This document shows, one piece after another, positions 44,582 to 54,634 of a stretch of 64,000 nucleotides of DNA. The notes beneath the pieces were generated by a model. That model saw only the letters and a program-made list of their open reading frames with translations, did no database searches and was not told the DNA's origin. The position numbers were made by a program, and so were the translations under genes. Source of the DNA: Rhynchopus sp. YZ270_cl-10 (lineage: Eukaryota; Euglenozoa; Diplonemea; Diplonemida; Diplonemidae); NCBI GenBank assembly GCA_964035575.1, contig OZ037931.1, forward strand, positions 443,567-507,566, written 5' to 3'. The number at the start of each line of letters is the position of its first letter. Within the stretch, counting starts at the first letter, position 1.

Positions 44582-45489
44582 CAGGGTCCTAGCTCAGTAG
44601 AACGGAAAAGGTGGCCCACCTTTTCCGTTTTTTTTTTTTTTTTTTTTGGGATTTTTTTACACGGTGCAAAAAACCGGTTGGCCAAGGAGGTCCTCAGTGT
44701 CGTCAGCCAGTCCCCTTTGCTGTTAAAAACAGCGACTTGGCGTGGTCAATTTTTCCGCGCGAACAGGGATTACGCTCCACGTGTGGAACGTATGGAAATC
44801 CATACGTGAATTGTTTTTGAAAAGGTGGAATCCATACGTGTCCATACGTAGGTAATTTGGGTTTTGGATTGGGGCTGGGTGGGGTAGGTGAGGGGTGGGG
44901 CTCCGCCCCCACCTCTCACCTACCCCCTACAGAATTCTATTTGTAGGAGACAATTTTCTATTTTACCGGAAAAGGAGCATGCAGCATGGCGAAAGAAAAA
45001 AGTAGCGTACCGTGCGCCTGCGGCGCTAGATTGCAATACACCCTTCCCATGACATAATAGGCAATTTTAAGCGCAATTTTTAGAAATGTTGCGTACCGTG
45101 GCTTCGCCAGAAACTTTCGTTTTAGCAAAATATGGAAGTAAAGTTTACGGAACTGGACCATAGTTACCAACGAAAGTGCCATTTTATGTCAAGATTTTTT
45201 AAAAATGTTGCGTACCGTGGCTTCGCCAGGAACATTTGGATGCCATGGCTGATGATTTCTCCAGTTCTTCGAACTTTCACAACCCTTCTCAACCAACTTT
45301 GCCAGGGAGAGCGCGCGCGAAGCGCGCGCGGTTTTTAATTGTTTTTGCTTAGAATTGTACGTGTTGAAAATCCATACGTACTTTTTTTATTTTGGGGGAG
45401 CTGCGTAATCCCTGCGCGCGAAGCGCAGAAAAAATTTTTTTGAGCCACCTTTTCCGTTTCTTTTTTTTTTCTTCTGAGCTAGAACCCTG
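44582..45489. mobile_element. 908-bp non-autonomous hAT-like element
   Basis: Ends CAGGGTCCTAGCTCAG and (inverted) CTGAGCTAGAACCCTG, followed inwards by ACGGAAAAGGTGG / CCACCTTTTCCGT. A 7-bp target duplication GTTAAGT flanks it (44575-44581 and 45490-45496). No transposase frame. Inside are three copies of GCGTACCGT followed by a small triloop hairpin (near 45005, 45091, 45210), a GCGCGAAGCGCGC palindrome (45310-45330) and a GGTGGGG/CCCCACC hairpin (44880-44925). Confidence 0.8.
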
Positions 45490-45589
45490 GTTAAGTGTTG
45501 GTTAGTGTAGGGGGGTTGTCTCCCTTTTCTTCCGAGCTGTTTTCGGGATGGCAGAAGCGGCAGGTATAGGCCTCCCAGAGTGCCCCCTC

Positions 45590-45655
45590 ACGATGTGTAC
45601 TCCATGAAGGTGGTGTTCAATGTGTGGGGCGATGTGGCTCACGATGTGGTAAGAA
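45590..45655 (+). pseudogene. Scrap of the ARM/PPP phosphatase gene upstream of astacin copy 1
   Basis: Resembles 58585-58625 of the intact gene (CTCCATGAAGG then GGTGTTCAATGTG) and continues like 52075-52145 before the second astacin (GGCTCACGATGTGG then AAGCAAAGCGAACGGC). It marks the left edge of the tandem duplication. Confidence 0.6.
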
Positions 45656-45748
45656 GCAAAGCGAACGGCATTTATTATTTGATAGCCCCCTTCCCCTGAT
45701 CTTCCACACCCTCACACAGAAATTTCTCTTACTATTGCAAGACAAACA

Positions 45749-48211
45749 ATGTTGACACGTGTTCTAGCGCTTGCTGTGATGTGTGCGGTCGGCCATTCGC
45801 GCAGCATCGTCGTCGACGGGAAGGAGTACTACCTGCACGGAGACATCATGGTGCCTAAGCAGCGCAAGGGTGCTGCGCTGTCCGTCACACTTCTGGAGGA
45901 CAACGCGAACCTGTGGCCAGGTGGGAAAGTGAACTACGTGATCGACACAACGATCCCGTCCCCGGATCTTGCCCTGTCAGCAGACGACGCCGCCATCGCA
46001 CACGGCATTGCACACTGGGAGGCAAAGACGTGCATCCGCTTCACAAGATGTGCGACAGAGGCAGCATGCACAAAACCATACATCAAATTTGTGGGTGCTG
46101 CACTCGGCGAGTGCACATCACCCGTGGGTATTGACACGTCGAACGGGAATGTGAACGTGGTGCAGATGGCCAAGGACTGTGGCTTCGGCTCCGCAATCCA
46201 CGAAATTGGGCACTCAATAGGATTAGGGCACGAACAGATGCGCAAAGACAGGGACTCCTACATCAGGGTGAACTTCTCCACCATCCCGAAATCTCTTGTG
46301 CCTTCCTTTGCGATCTTTGACGAAGCTCGCGACTTGGGAGTGTACGACTACATGTCTGTGATGCACTACGGACCCACTGCAGGGTCGAACACAAGCACCC
46401 CAGCCATCCTGACACCACACCGCACTGGGCAGAACCAGGCACTCAGCACTGGAGACCTTGCTGCAGTGAAGTTTCTGTACAACGACTGCAAGGCGACGTA
46501 CGCAGCGCCCACGTGCATGGCGTCGATGGACACAGGTGTGACGCACCTCATCCCACAGGGCAAGGCGTACCTGGTGGAGTTCGATGCACAGTACTCTGCA
46601 AACATCAACATCCAGTACCCAGGCACGGTCCCATCCGCACGTGTGACCACCAGGGCTCCTGCAGGGATGACAACTGGAGGGGGTGTCGGCTACACCACAG
46701 TCAGCTTTGTTCCCTCTGAGGCGGATGCTGGGAAGACGTACACAATGGCTGCTTCCTTTGCGGGGGCTGACGGCACGTCAGTGACCTGCAGTGTGACTGT
46801 GAAGGTTGCTGGCTCGACGGCTGTGTGCAACGGTGTTGCTGCGAACGATGCTTCTGTGTGCAGTGGACGTGGAACGTGTGTCGGTGAGCTTCCGTACGCA
46901 CCCTGCACCTGCAATGCGCAGTACGGTGGTCTCGACTGCAGTGGCTTCAGCGAATGCCCTGCGAACTACCTGGAGACCTTTGAAGGGCTGACGCTGTGGG
47001 ACGCTCTCCCCTCCGTCGATGTTGAGCAGTCAGGCATTGTCACGGACGTGCGTGGACGTGGGACATCTTCGTGGCGTGTTGGGACTGCTGCGGCTGGTGT
47101 CGTGGGAGACACCTTTGACGCGTTCACGCAGGCACGCAAGCCCAAGCGTGTGTCCATCATGCTTGCACGGGCTGGCTCAGGCAGTGTGACTTTCCTCATA
47201 CTAGCGGCCACCAGCGCCGAGATCTGTATTGCCGTGGAGTTGAGTGCGTCAGTTGATGCGAGCTTCGATGACGGCGTGACGGCGCGTTTGGAGTCTGTGG
47301 CTGAGCAGTTCCACAGTGTTGAGATGCACATCGACTGGACGACCAGCGCAGTGAGGGTCTTCGTGGATGGGAAGTTTGCGATGACACGGCAGATGGCGGG
47401 CACATGTGCGACGGAGGGGTTGCAGCACATGAGGGTATCTGGCTCCGGATGGGCCGACGACATCGGTGTGTGGTGCACAGACTACGCGATGGCGTCCGGG
47501 ACAGCAACAACGATCGGCACAACAGCAGACATTGTGAACGGTGGAAAGTCGCTTGTTCTGACACTGCAAGGGGGACTTGGGGAATGGCTTGACACAGACG
47601 TTGCAAAGGAAGCTATTCTTGATGGGCTTGTGGCGGACGGACAGTCGGGTGGTGCGAAGGGGTGGAATGCCCTGAGGACAAGCATCGTGACGAAGAACAT
47701 GGTGGCAGTGAACGGCAACACCTTGACTGTGACGTTCAACGCTGTCGCATCTTTTGCACCTTTGTTCAACGAGATTGTGCGCATGCGCCTGACTGCCGCC
47801 ATGTTCAAGGACGGACGTGTTCCTGCGTCGCACGGCGATGAGATTGTGTTCGCAGTCCCAGGAGCTTCGGGTCGTGCACCTGCGACGACTGACCCTGCTG
47901 TGCTCAACACAGTGGTGCCAGACACGTCGTCGCCAACACAGGTGCCCACTAGTGTCCCGACCAGTGTTCCCACTGCCGTTCCAACTCAGGTGCCCAAGAG
48001 CATCCCTGTTACAGCAACGCCATCAAAGACAAAGGCCACAACCGACGACGACGACGACGGCAACAAAGTGCTCATCATTGTGTTGGCCACCGCCATCCCA
48101 GGGGGGCTTATTCTGATTACCATTGCTGCGTTCTGTATTGTCAGACACCTCCGCAAGGGCAAGGAGAACAGGCAGACCACACCAACACAGCCAGACCGTG
48201 AGATGGTTTAA
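45749..48211 (+). CDS. Astacin-family (M12A) metalloprotease, membrane-anchored, copy 1
   Basis: 820 residues, single exon. The signal peptide covers about 1-19 (MLTRVLALAVMCAVGHSRS). A short pro-segment contains LHGDI, like the family's zinc-capping Asp motif, then a basic stretch (PKQRKG) where maturation could occur. The catalytic domain carries HEIGHSIGLGHE (the HExxHxxGxxHE zinc site) and the Met-turn SVMHYG with its Tyr. An EGF-like module follows (CSGRGTCVGELPYAPCTCNA), then a lectin/LamG-like beta domain, a Thr/Pro/Val-rich stalk with repeats of VPTSVPTSVPT, and a single membrane helix near the C-terminus (KVLIIVLATAIPGGLILITI) with a basic stop-transfer. It is thus a type I surface protease. 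A near-identical tandem copy lies at 52232. Substrates unknown. Confidence 0.92.
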   Translation: MLTRVLALAVMCAVGHSRSIVVDGKEYYLHGDIMVPKQRKGAALSVTLLEDNANLWPGGKVNYVIDTTIPSPDLALSADDAAIAHGIAHWEAKTCIRFTRCATEAACTKPYIKFVGAALGECTSPVGIDTSNGNVNVVQMAKDCGFGSAIHEIGHSIGLGHEQMRKDRDSYIRVNFSTIPKSLVPSFAIFDEARDLGVYDYMSVMHYGPTAGSNTSTPAILTPHRTGQNQALSTGDLAAVKFLYNDCKATYAAPTCMASMDTGVTHLIPQGKAYLVEFDAQYSANINIQYPGTVPSARVTTRAPAGMTTGGGVGYTTVSFVPSEADAGKTYTMAASFAGADGTSVTCSVTVKVAGSTAVCNGVAANDASVCSGRGTCVGELPYAPCTCNAQYGGLDCSGFSECPANYLETFEGLTLWDALPSVDVEQSGIVTDVRGRGTSSWRVGTAAAGVVGDTFDAFTQARKPKRVSIMLARAGSGSVTFLILAATSAEICIAVELSASVDASFDDGVTARLESVAEQFHSVEMHIDWTTSAVRVFVDGKFAMTRQMAGTCATEGLQHMRVSGSGWADDIGVWCTDYAMASGTATTIGTTADIVNGGKSLVLTLQGGLGEWLDTDVAKEAILDGLVADGQSGGAKGWNALRTSIVTKNMVAVNGNTLTVTFNAVASFAPLFNEIVRMRLTAAMFKDGRVPASHGDEIVFAVPGASGRAPATTDPAVLNTVVPDTSSPTQVPTSVPTSVPTAVPTQVPKSIPVTATPSKTKATTDDDDDGNKVLIIVLATAIPGGLILITIAAFCIVRHLRKGKENRQTTPTQPDREMV

Positions 48212-48267
48212 GGGTCTTTGTGCTAGCCATTGCCATAATGACCAGATACCCCGTGGGGAACTACGTG

Positions 48268-48715
48268 CCTGCGTCCGCTGATGAACGGTGATGCGTTTGC
48301 ACTTTCAACTTCTGTTGGCCTCATGCCTTAGCTGGAGAGGCCTTTTATTTATTTACCGCTTTTCCCATTTGTCGTTTCGACCTGATTCTATTCAATGCGG
48401 CACATTTGTACTAACACCCCACTTTTCTTTTGAATGTGTGTTTTATTTTATTTTGTTTTGATACAGAAAAACTGGTTTTCAGAATATGACATTTCAGCAT
48501 GAGAGGCTAGGCGGGTCATCTTCTCTTGGTGTGGCGTCTGTAAAGACGTGCACACCTTTAAAGCCACCTTTTTTCAGCTTTTTTTTAAAGATGTGCAGTA
48601 TGCACGCGAGGCACGCTCATCTCTCAACTTTCTATTTGTATTCCTCTTTTTTAACCCATTGCTGTCCATCACGGTTGAAGTGAATAAGCACGGGAGGCTT
48701 TCAGATTTATCTCAC
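48268..48715 (+). repeat. Hairpin-element cluster after astacin copy 1
   Basis: D (48268-48312), a GGCCT/AGGCC hairpin (48327-48352), an A-like element (48486-48525, ATGAC pairing GTCAT, core ATGAGAG), C (48588-48625) and A (48681-48712). The same order recurs after copy 2 at 54695-55160, so the cluster predates the duplication. Confidence 0.55.
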
Positions 48716-48995
48716 CCAATTGTCTTCTTCGCCCTTTCCCTGTGTTATTTAGCAGGACCTTGCATCAAAACGCACCGGCAGACATATGAATTCGCTTGGC
48801 CACAGTTTTTGGGTCGGCTACTTCGCCGCAAAGCCACCAAAGGCAACCCAAAAACGTGGTATTTGGTGATCAATCCCTCTGCCATTTTTCGTTTGCACTA
48901 TCAACTTCACCTTTTTTTTGTGCGCACAATCCCCTTTTTTTTTTTTATTGTTGCAGGAGTCAATTGTTTTTCATCATATTCCTTCGCTGCATGCC

Positions 48996-49833
48996 AGGGT
49001 ATTTCCTAAATCGGGGTCCCAAAATCTCAAAATCCGGAATCGGGTGCAAAAAAAGCGCGCTGAGCAACGTTAGGGTTTTTTGTGCAGAAAACTGAGTTAT
49101 GGTGCATTTCCGAGCCAATCCCGGCTTGTGGTGGGGTCACTTTGCCGAAATGGCCAAGTTCTTGGTGTTGGTCAAAATGAGTGTAAGGAAAAGGGGACCA
49201 GGTAAATCCCACAACCCAGATTTTCTCTCCCTGATCCTGAAAACATGAAAATGCCCGAAAACACCGGCATTTGCATTTTCGGAATCCGCCCGTTCTGTGG
49301 TGGGGTCAATTTGACGAAATGGACAAGTCCTTGGTTTTGGTCAAAACCCGTCAGTGTAAGGTAAAGGGGCCAAGTGTTTGCCTGTAGGAACTGGTAGGAA
49401 CAGGCAGCGCCGCAGGCGCACGGTACCCAACATCGGTGAAAATAAAAATTCCCGAAAACTGCTTTATTTGAATGATTGGAGCGATCCAGAACAGCGAACA
49501 TACTTTTTTCGGGAAAATACCAAAAAATAGGCACTTTCAATACAGCTACCCTAACATAAAAAAAAGGGGGAAATGTGCCCGCCGCAGGCGGAATTTTTTT
49601 TTGGCCTGTGAACTTTTTTTCCGGACTTTTTTGCGTTATTTTGCAAGATCGGGGCTCCGAGGTTCGGAATATTTTTTCCTCGGACATTTTTACCTCACCC
49701 TGTGCTCCTTCCCACGACTACTCTCCCCTTGCAAAAAAACCGCGGAACACCTGAAAACCCCCCTTGCAAAAAAAGCGCGGAACTTTTTCTGAAAAAATCT
49801 CGGGAGACGGGTAGTGGATTTAGGAAATACCCT
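48996..49833. mobile_element. 838-bp non-autonomous element with 10-bp target duplication (Mutator-like)
   Basis: Terminal inverted repeats start AGGGTATTTCCTAAATC (17 perfect). A perfect 10-bp duplication GCTGCATGCC flanks it (48986-48995, 49834-49843). Copy 2 of the duplication has only a single GCTGCAT at this place (55359-55365), i.e. an empty site. Inside, a segment near 49125-49215 is repeated at 49299-49385 and triloop hairpins lie near 49405 and 49578. No transposase seen. The 9-11 bp duplication size suggests Mutator-like; the superfamily is inference. Confidence 0.82.
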
Positions 49834-49845
49834 GCTGCATGCCTT

Positions 49846-49887
<42 letters not shown>

Positions 49888-50195
49888 GGTTTCTTGATGA
49901 GCGATACCGAATGTGTTCAAAAGTAAACGTGGGGCGCAATATTTTTTACGGGTAACTAACTAATTATGAGTAGCTTATTGGATGTACCCATCATTAGGCT
50001 CACCCGTAATACATTGCACCCGACTGTAAGCACCGAGGAGCTTAGGTTCGTCTCTCCTTTTCTTTGTTGATGGTCAAAAAAAAAAAATTGATCAGTCCCG
50101 CTTGACTCTCATCCTTTCCCAATCTTTCAAGGCCCCACTAACCACAAGCTATGCCTGCTCCCCTCTTCGTCCTAATTACCGTCCTAATTAAAAAT

Positions 50196-50385
50196 GCGTA
50201 GAGTTCACACGATAAAAAAAAGTGAGGTGTCTACACGTTATCAATTATTCAATTTTTCAATTCTTCAAAAAAATAAAATGCATAGAGACTGGACCTTATA
50301 CTCGAGTGTCTACAAACCCCCTCAATCAGTCTACACTAATACAGACAAAGTTTCAAAAAGAAGGGTGACTGTCTTAATGGTGGCT
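50196..50385 (+). repeat. Run of E-type elements
   Basis: E at 50196-50260 (GAGTTCACACG then GAGGTGTCTACACG) and a weaker one at 50285-50360 (CTCGAGTGTCTAC). Counterparts lie at 55585-55765 after astacin copy 2. Confidence 0.5.
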
Positions 50386-51461
50386 ACACTGAACCAAATT
50401 TGAAGTTTGTAATTGGTTCCGACGTCCACAGAGTCTGCACTCCCTTTATTTTATTTTTGAAACTACTGTAGGGAAGGAAATGAAAAACGTATCTGAGTGT
50501 GCCCGATTTTTTTTTTTTTTTTTGGGGATATGCAATATACAAGGAAAGTTTCTGTCGCGATGAAGGGGATAAGTATCCCTCACCAGTTCTTTTTACCCCC
50601 TAGCAACCCAACCCCACCCCCTATAGACAGCCCCTCCCATCCCATGTCTGTGCTCCGCACCAGTCCACAAACTTCACAGAATTCTACAAGACATGTTCAC
50701 AACAATCAAACGAGACGATTTGGGTTTTTCTGTACTTCAGTGATAATACAAGTCATGATCACAACAACCAAAGGGAAGAGACGAGTTGGGTAGAGTCGAT
50801 CAACACGGTGTTTAAAAAAAAAAAAAAAAAAAAAAAGGGTAAACAGGGTACCACGGGTAGAAGAGAAGAAAGGATAACAAGGTAAATACGAGTAGATGGG
50901 GGCTAGGTAAACAGGGTTACTAGCAGGTTAACAGAGTACTACGGGATGACAAGAAAACAGGTAAAAAGGGTGAGAACGGAAAGAGAGGATTGATGGGCAT
51001 AACCAGGGACAAGATAAGAGTAACTACAGAGGGAGTGGGGAAAATCATGAAGTACAGAACGAGGTCACTGTGGAACTGGTGTGGATGCTGCAATGCAACA
51101 CGATACTTATCAACACGAAGAGACACAAGTAACTTTTTTTGGTGAGAGTGATGTAAACAGGACAACAACTGACCCACAGAAAAGTTTTTTTGGTTTTTTG
51201 TCCTTACAACACTCCACGAAAAAAAAAAAACCGGTGCGAATGAAAAATTCCTGTTTCTGATTTCGTTTCTTGCTTTATCACTTCTTTTATCTGACTAGCT
51301 CAGATAAATCAGTTTTTATTTTTTTCTGCCTTTATTAGATGTCGCCCTATTTCGTGCCACTCTGCTCTTGTTTTGTTGTTTTGTTGTTTCTTTCTTTATC
51401 ACATGAATACAAAGCAAACCCTTTTCCCCTTCTTTTCTGGAGACACAACAACAACAGAACG

Positions 51462-52110
51462 TGCGGCGTCATGACGGACACCAACAGGTACTGTTCTCTT
51501 ACGGGGATTGAACATCCCGACCTCGACGCTACCCTGTTGAAGTACAAAAGAACGTACATCCTTCCGGGGCGTGTGTCGGAACTCTTTGCAGGGGCAGAAA
51601 GACCTGCCCTCGCAAAGATCATGCAGGCGAACATTGCGCATCTCGAGGTGAGTGTGTTTTGTATGATGGTGATCACGCAGATGACGTCCCCGAAGCTTGC
51701 GGTGGAGGCGAACAAGAAGGAGTTGCTTGACTCTGGTGTGCTTCCTGTCCTCGTCGAGGCCATGCGGAAATATGAGACTCTGTGCCCTTTGATGCGAGGA
51801 TGAGAAGACAGCCGCACGCTCTGTGTACAAGCTCGTTGTTGATGGGGTATTTGTCGACCACGCGGATGAGCTGCTCTGGGCCGCCGAAGAGCTCGAAGGC
51901 CTGCTGGGTGGGGATGTTTGTCAGCAGGTTGCGCAGCACCGCGCACGCATCCTGCGCAATCACCTCGACCACAGTCCAGAAAACACCTCTTCGAAAGCGG
52001 TCTCGTCAAAACCCTCTGCACGGTCCTCCAAACACCCTATGGAAGGGACCACATGGTACGGCGTTTGGTAAGCACCGTCATGATGGTGACAGAGAGAGCT
52101 CAATGTGTGT
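51462..52110 (+). pseudogene. Rearranged partial copy of the ARM/PPP phosphatase gene
   Basis: 51465-51776 matches 57865-58177 of the intact gene nearly exactly. 51777-51972 is the reverse complement of 58178-58373. 51973-52070 matches 58371-58470 in direct orientation, and the sequence then skips to material like 58580-58625. The 5' exonic part (57485-57860) and the whole phosphatase domain are absent, so no phosphatase can be made. The inversion leaves AGT at the right joint duplicated. A 154-codon frame (51339-51803) runs in from the flank but ends early. Confidence 0.88.
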
Positions 52111-52231
52111 GGCGATGTGGCTCACGATGTGGTTAGAAGCAAAGCGAACGGCATTTATTATTTGATAACTCCCTTCCCCTGATCTTCCACACCCTCACAC
52201 AGAAATTTCTCTTACTATTGCAAGACAAACA

Positions 52232-54634
52232 ATGTTGACACGTGTTCTAGCGCTTGCTGTGATGTGTGCGGTCGGGCATTCTCGCAGCATCGTCGTCGAC
52301 GGGAAGGAGTACTACCTGCACGGAGACATCATGGTGCCTAAGCAGCGCAAGGGTGCTGCGCTGTCCGTCTCACCTCTAGGCGATAACACGGACCTGTGGC
52401 CAGGCGGGAAAGTGAACTACGTGATCGACACAACGATTCCGTCCCCGGATCTTGCCCTGTCAGCAGACGACCCCTCCATCGCATACGGCATTGCACACTG
52501 GGAGGCAAAGACGTGCATCCGCTTCACAAGATGTGCGACAGAGGCAGCGTGCACAAAACCATACATCAAATTTGTGGGTGCTGCACTCGGCGAGTGCACG
52601 TCACCCGTGGGTATTGACACGTCGAACGGGAATGTGAACGTGGTGCAGATGGCCAAGGACTGTGGCTTCGGCACTGCAGTCCACGAAATTGGGCATTCAA
52701 TGGGATTAACGCACGAACAGATGCGCAAAGACAGGGACTCCTACATCAGGGTGAACTTCTCCTCCGTGAAAGAAGGTTTGGCGAGTAACTTTGCGACCCT
52801 TGACGAAGATGCTCGCGACTTGGGAGTGTACGACTACATGTCTGTGATGCACTACGGACCCACTGCAGGGTCGAACACAAGCACCCCAGCCATCCTGACA
52901 CCACACCGCACTGGGCAGAACCAGGCACTCAGCACTGGAGACCTTGCTGCAGTGAAGTTTCTGTACAACGACTGCAAGGCGACGTACGCAGCGCCCACGT
53001 GCATGGCGTCGATGGACACAGGTGTGACGCACCTCATCCCACAGGGCAAGGCGTACCTGGTGGAGTTCGATGCACAGTACTCTGCAAACATCAACATCCA
53101 GTACCCAGGCACGGTCCCATCCGCACGTGTGACCAACAGGGCTCCCACAGGGATGACAACAGGAGGGGGTGTCGGCTACACCACAGTCAGCTTTGTTCCC
53201 TCTGAGGCGGATGCTGGGAAGACGTACACAATGGCTGCTTCCTTTGCGGGGGCTGACGGCACGTCAGTGACCTGCAGTGTGACTGTGAAGGTTGCTGGCT
53301 CGACGGCTGTGTGCAACGGTGTTGCTGCGAACGATGCTTCTGTGTGCAGTGGACGTGGAACGTGTGTCGGTGAGCTTCCGTACGCACCCTGCACCTGCAA
53401 TGCGCAGTACGGTGGTCTCGACTGCAGTGGCTTCAGCGAATGCCCTGCGAACTACCTGGAGACCTTTGAAGGGCTGACACTGTGGGACGCTCACTCCTCC
53501 GTCGATGTTGAGCAGTCAGGCATTGTCACGGATGTGCGTGGACGTGGGACATCTTCGTGGCGTGTTGGGACTGCTGCGGCTGGTGTCGTGGGAGACACCG
53601 TTGACTCGTTGTTGCAGGCACGCAAGCCCAAGCGTGTGTCCATCATGCTTGCACGGGCTGGCTCAGGCAGTGTGACTTTCCAGATGCAATCGGCCAGCAC
53701 CTACGTGATCTGCCTTGCTGTTGAGTTGAGTGCATCAGTTGATGCGAGCTTCGATGACGGCGTGACGGCGCGTTTGGAGTCTGTGGCTGAGCAGTTCCAC
53801 AGTGTTGAGATGAACATCGACTGGACGACCAGCGCAGTGAGGGTCTTCGTGGATGGGAAGTTTGCGATGACACGGCAGATGGCAGGGGCATGTGCGGCAG
53901 AAGGGGTGCAGCTGATGAACGTTGCTGGCTCCGGATGGGCCGACGACATCGGTGTGTGGTGCACAGACTACGCGATGGCGTCCGGGACAGCAACAACGAT
54001 CGGCACAACAGCAGACATTGTAAACGGTGGAAAGTCGCTTGTTCTGACACTGCAAGGGGGACTTGGGGAATGGCTTGACACAGACGTTGCAAAGGAAGCT
54101 ATTCTTGATGGGCTTGTGGCGGACGGACAGTCGGGTGGTGCGAAGGGGTGGAATGCCCTGAGGACAAGCATCGTGACGAAGAACATGGTGGCAGTGAACG
54201 GGAACACCTTGACTGTGACGTTCAACGCTGTCGCATCTTTTGCACCTTTGTTCAACGAGATTGTGCGCATGCGCCTGACTGCCGCCATGTTCAAGGACGG
54301 ACGTGTTCCTGCGTCGCACGGCGACGAGATTGTGTTCGCAGTCCCAGGAGCTTCGGGTCGTGCACCTGCGACGACTGACCCTGCTGTGCTCAACACAGTG
54401 GTGCCGGACACGGCGTCGCCCGCTACACCAGCGCCAGCAAGGACAATTGCCACAACCGACGACGACGACGACGGCAACAAAGTGCTCATCATTGTGTTGG
54501 CCACCGCCATCCCAGGGGGGCTTATTCTGATTGCCATTGCTGCGTTCTGTATTGTCAGACACCTCCGCAAGGGCAAGGACAGCACAGACAGCAAGCCGAA
54601 CACAGCGACACAGCCAGACCGTGAGATGGTTTAG
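52232..54634 (+). CDS. Astacin-family (M12A) metalloprotease, membrane-anchored, copy 2
   Basis: 800 residues, single exon, tandem paralogue of the gene at 45749 and almost identical to it. Same signal peptide, LHGDI pro-motif, HEIGHSMGLTHE zinc site, SVMHYG Met-turn, EGF-like module, beta domain and C-terminal membrane helix. Differences cluster in three places: just after the pro-segment (SPLGDNTDLW against TLLEDNANLW), after the zinc site (SVKEGLASNFATLDED, one residue longer), and in the stalk, which lacks the VPT repeats (ASPATPAPARTIATTDDDDD). The changes near the active-site cleft could alter specificity; this is inference. 5' flanks are shared back to a scrap of the phosphatase gene, and 3' flanks for over 1 kb. 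Confidence 0.92.
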   Translation: MLTRVLALAVMCAVGHSRSIVVDGKEYYLHGDIMVPKQRKGAALSVSPLGDNTDLWPGGKVNYVIDTTIPSPDLALSADDPSIAYGIAHWEAKTCIRFTRCATEAACTKPYIKFVGAALGECTSPVGIDTSNGNVNVVQMAKDCGFGTAVHEIGHSMGLTHEQMRKDRDSYIRVNFSSVKEGLASNFATLDEDARDLGVYDYMSVMHYGPTAGSNTSTPAILTPHRTGQNQALSTGDLAAVKFLYNDCKATYAAPTCMASMDTGVTHLIPQGKAYLVEFDAQYSANINIQYPGTVPSARVTNRAPTGMTTGGGVGYTTVSFVPSEADAGKTYTMAASFAGADGTSVTCSVTVKVAGSTAVCNGVAANDASVCSGRGTCVGELPYAPCTCNAQYGGLDCSGFSECPANYLETFEGLTLWDAHSSVDVEQSGIVTDVRGRGTSSWRVGTAAAGVVGDTVDSLLQARKPKRVSIMLARAGSGSVTFQMQSASTYVICLAVELSASVDASFDDGVTARLESVAEQFHSVEMNIDWTTSAVRVFVDGKFAMTRQMAGACAAEGVQLMNVAGSGWADDIGVWCTDYAMASGTATTIGTTADIVNGGKSLVLTLQGGLGEWLDTDVAKEAILDGLVADGQSGGAKGWNALRTSIVTKNMVAVNGNTLTVTFNAVASFAPLFNEIVRMRLTAAMFKDGRVPASHGDEIVFAVPGASGRAPATTDPAVLNTVVPDTASPATPAPARTIATTDDDDDGNKVLIIVLATAIPGGLILIAIAAFCIVRHLRKGKDSTDSKPNTATQPDREMV

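Larger units (their letters stand above)
43335..45748 (+). other. Spacer before the first astacin gene
   Basis: No intact gene seen. E (43462-43512), D (43722-43775) and short D (43927-43970) are + sense. A weak CCACCTG-type MITE lies at 44075-44162, a hAT-like element at 44582-45489, and a scrap of the phosphatase gene at about 45590-45655. An acceptor-like CACACAG ends at 45719, 29 bases before the next ATG. Confidence 0.5.
48212..51461 (+). other. Spacer downstream of astacin copy 1, mostly duplicated at 54635-56001
   Basis: 48212-50445 is collinear with the DNA after astacin copy 2, apart from the 838-bp insertion at 48996-49833. The stretch 50445-51330 has no counterpart after copy 2; it holds T and A runs, the G repeat (50523-50585) and degenerate GGTAAACAGGGTA-like repeats (50838-50965). 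From about 51330 it matches the 5' flank of the phosphatase gene. No gene seen on either strand. Confidence 0.55.

Noticed and set aside
51339-51803. Separate small gene of 154 codons
   Set aside because: It is the undamaged front part of the rearranged phosphatase pseudogene, entered from flanking DNA, and it ends at the inversion.
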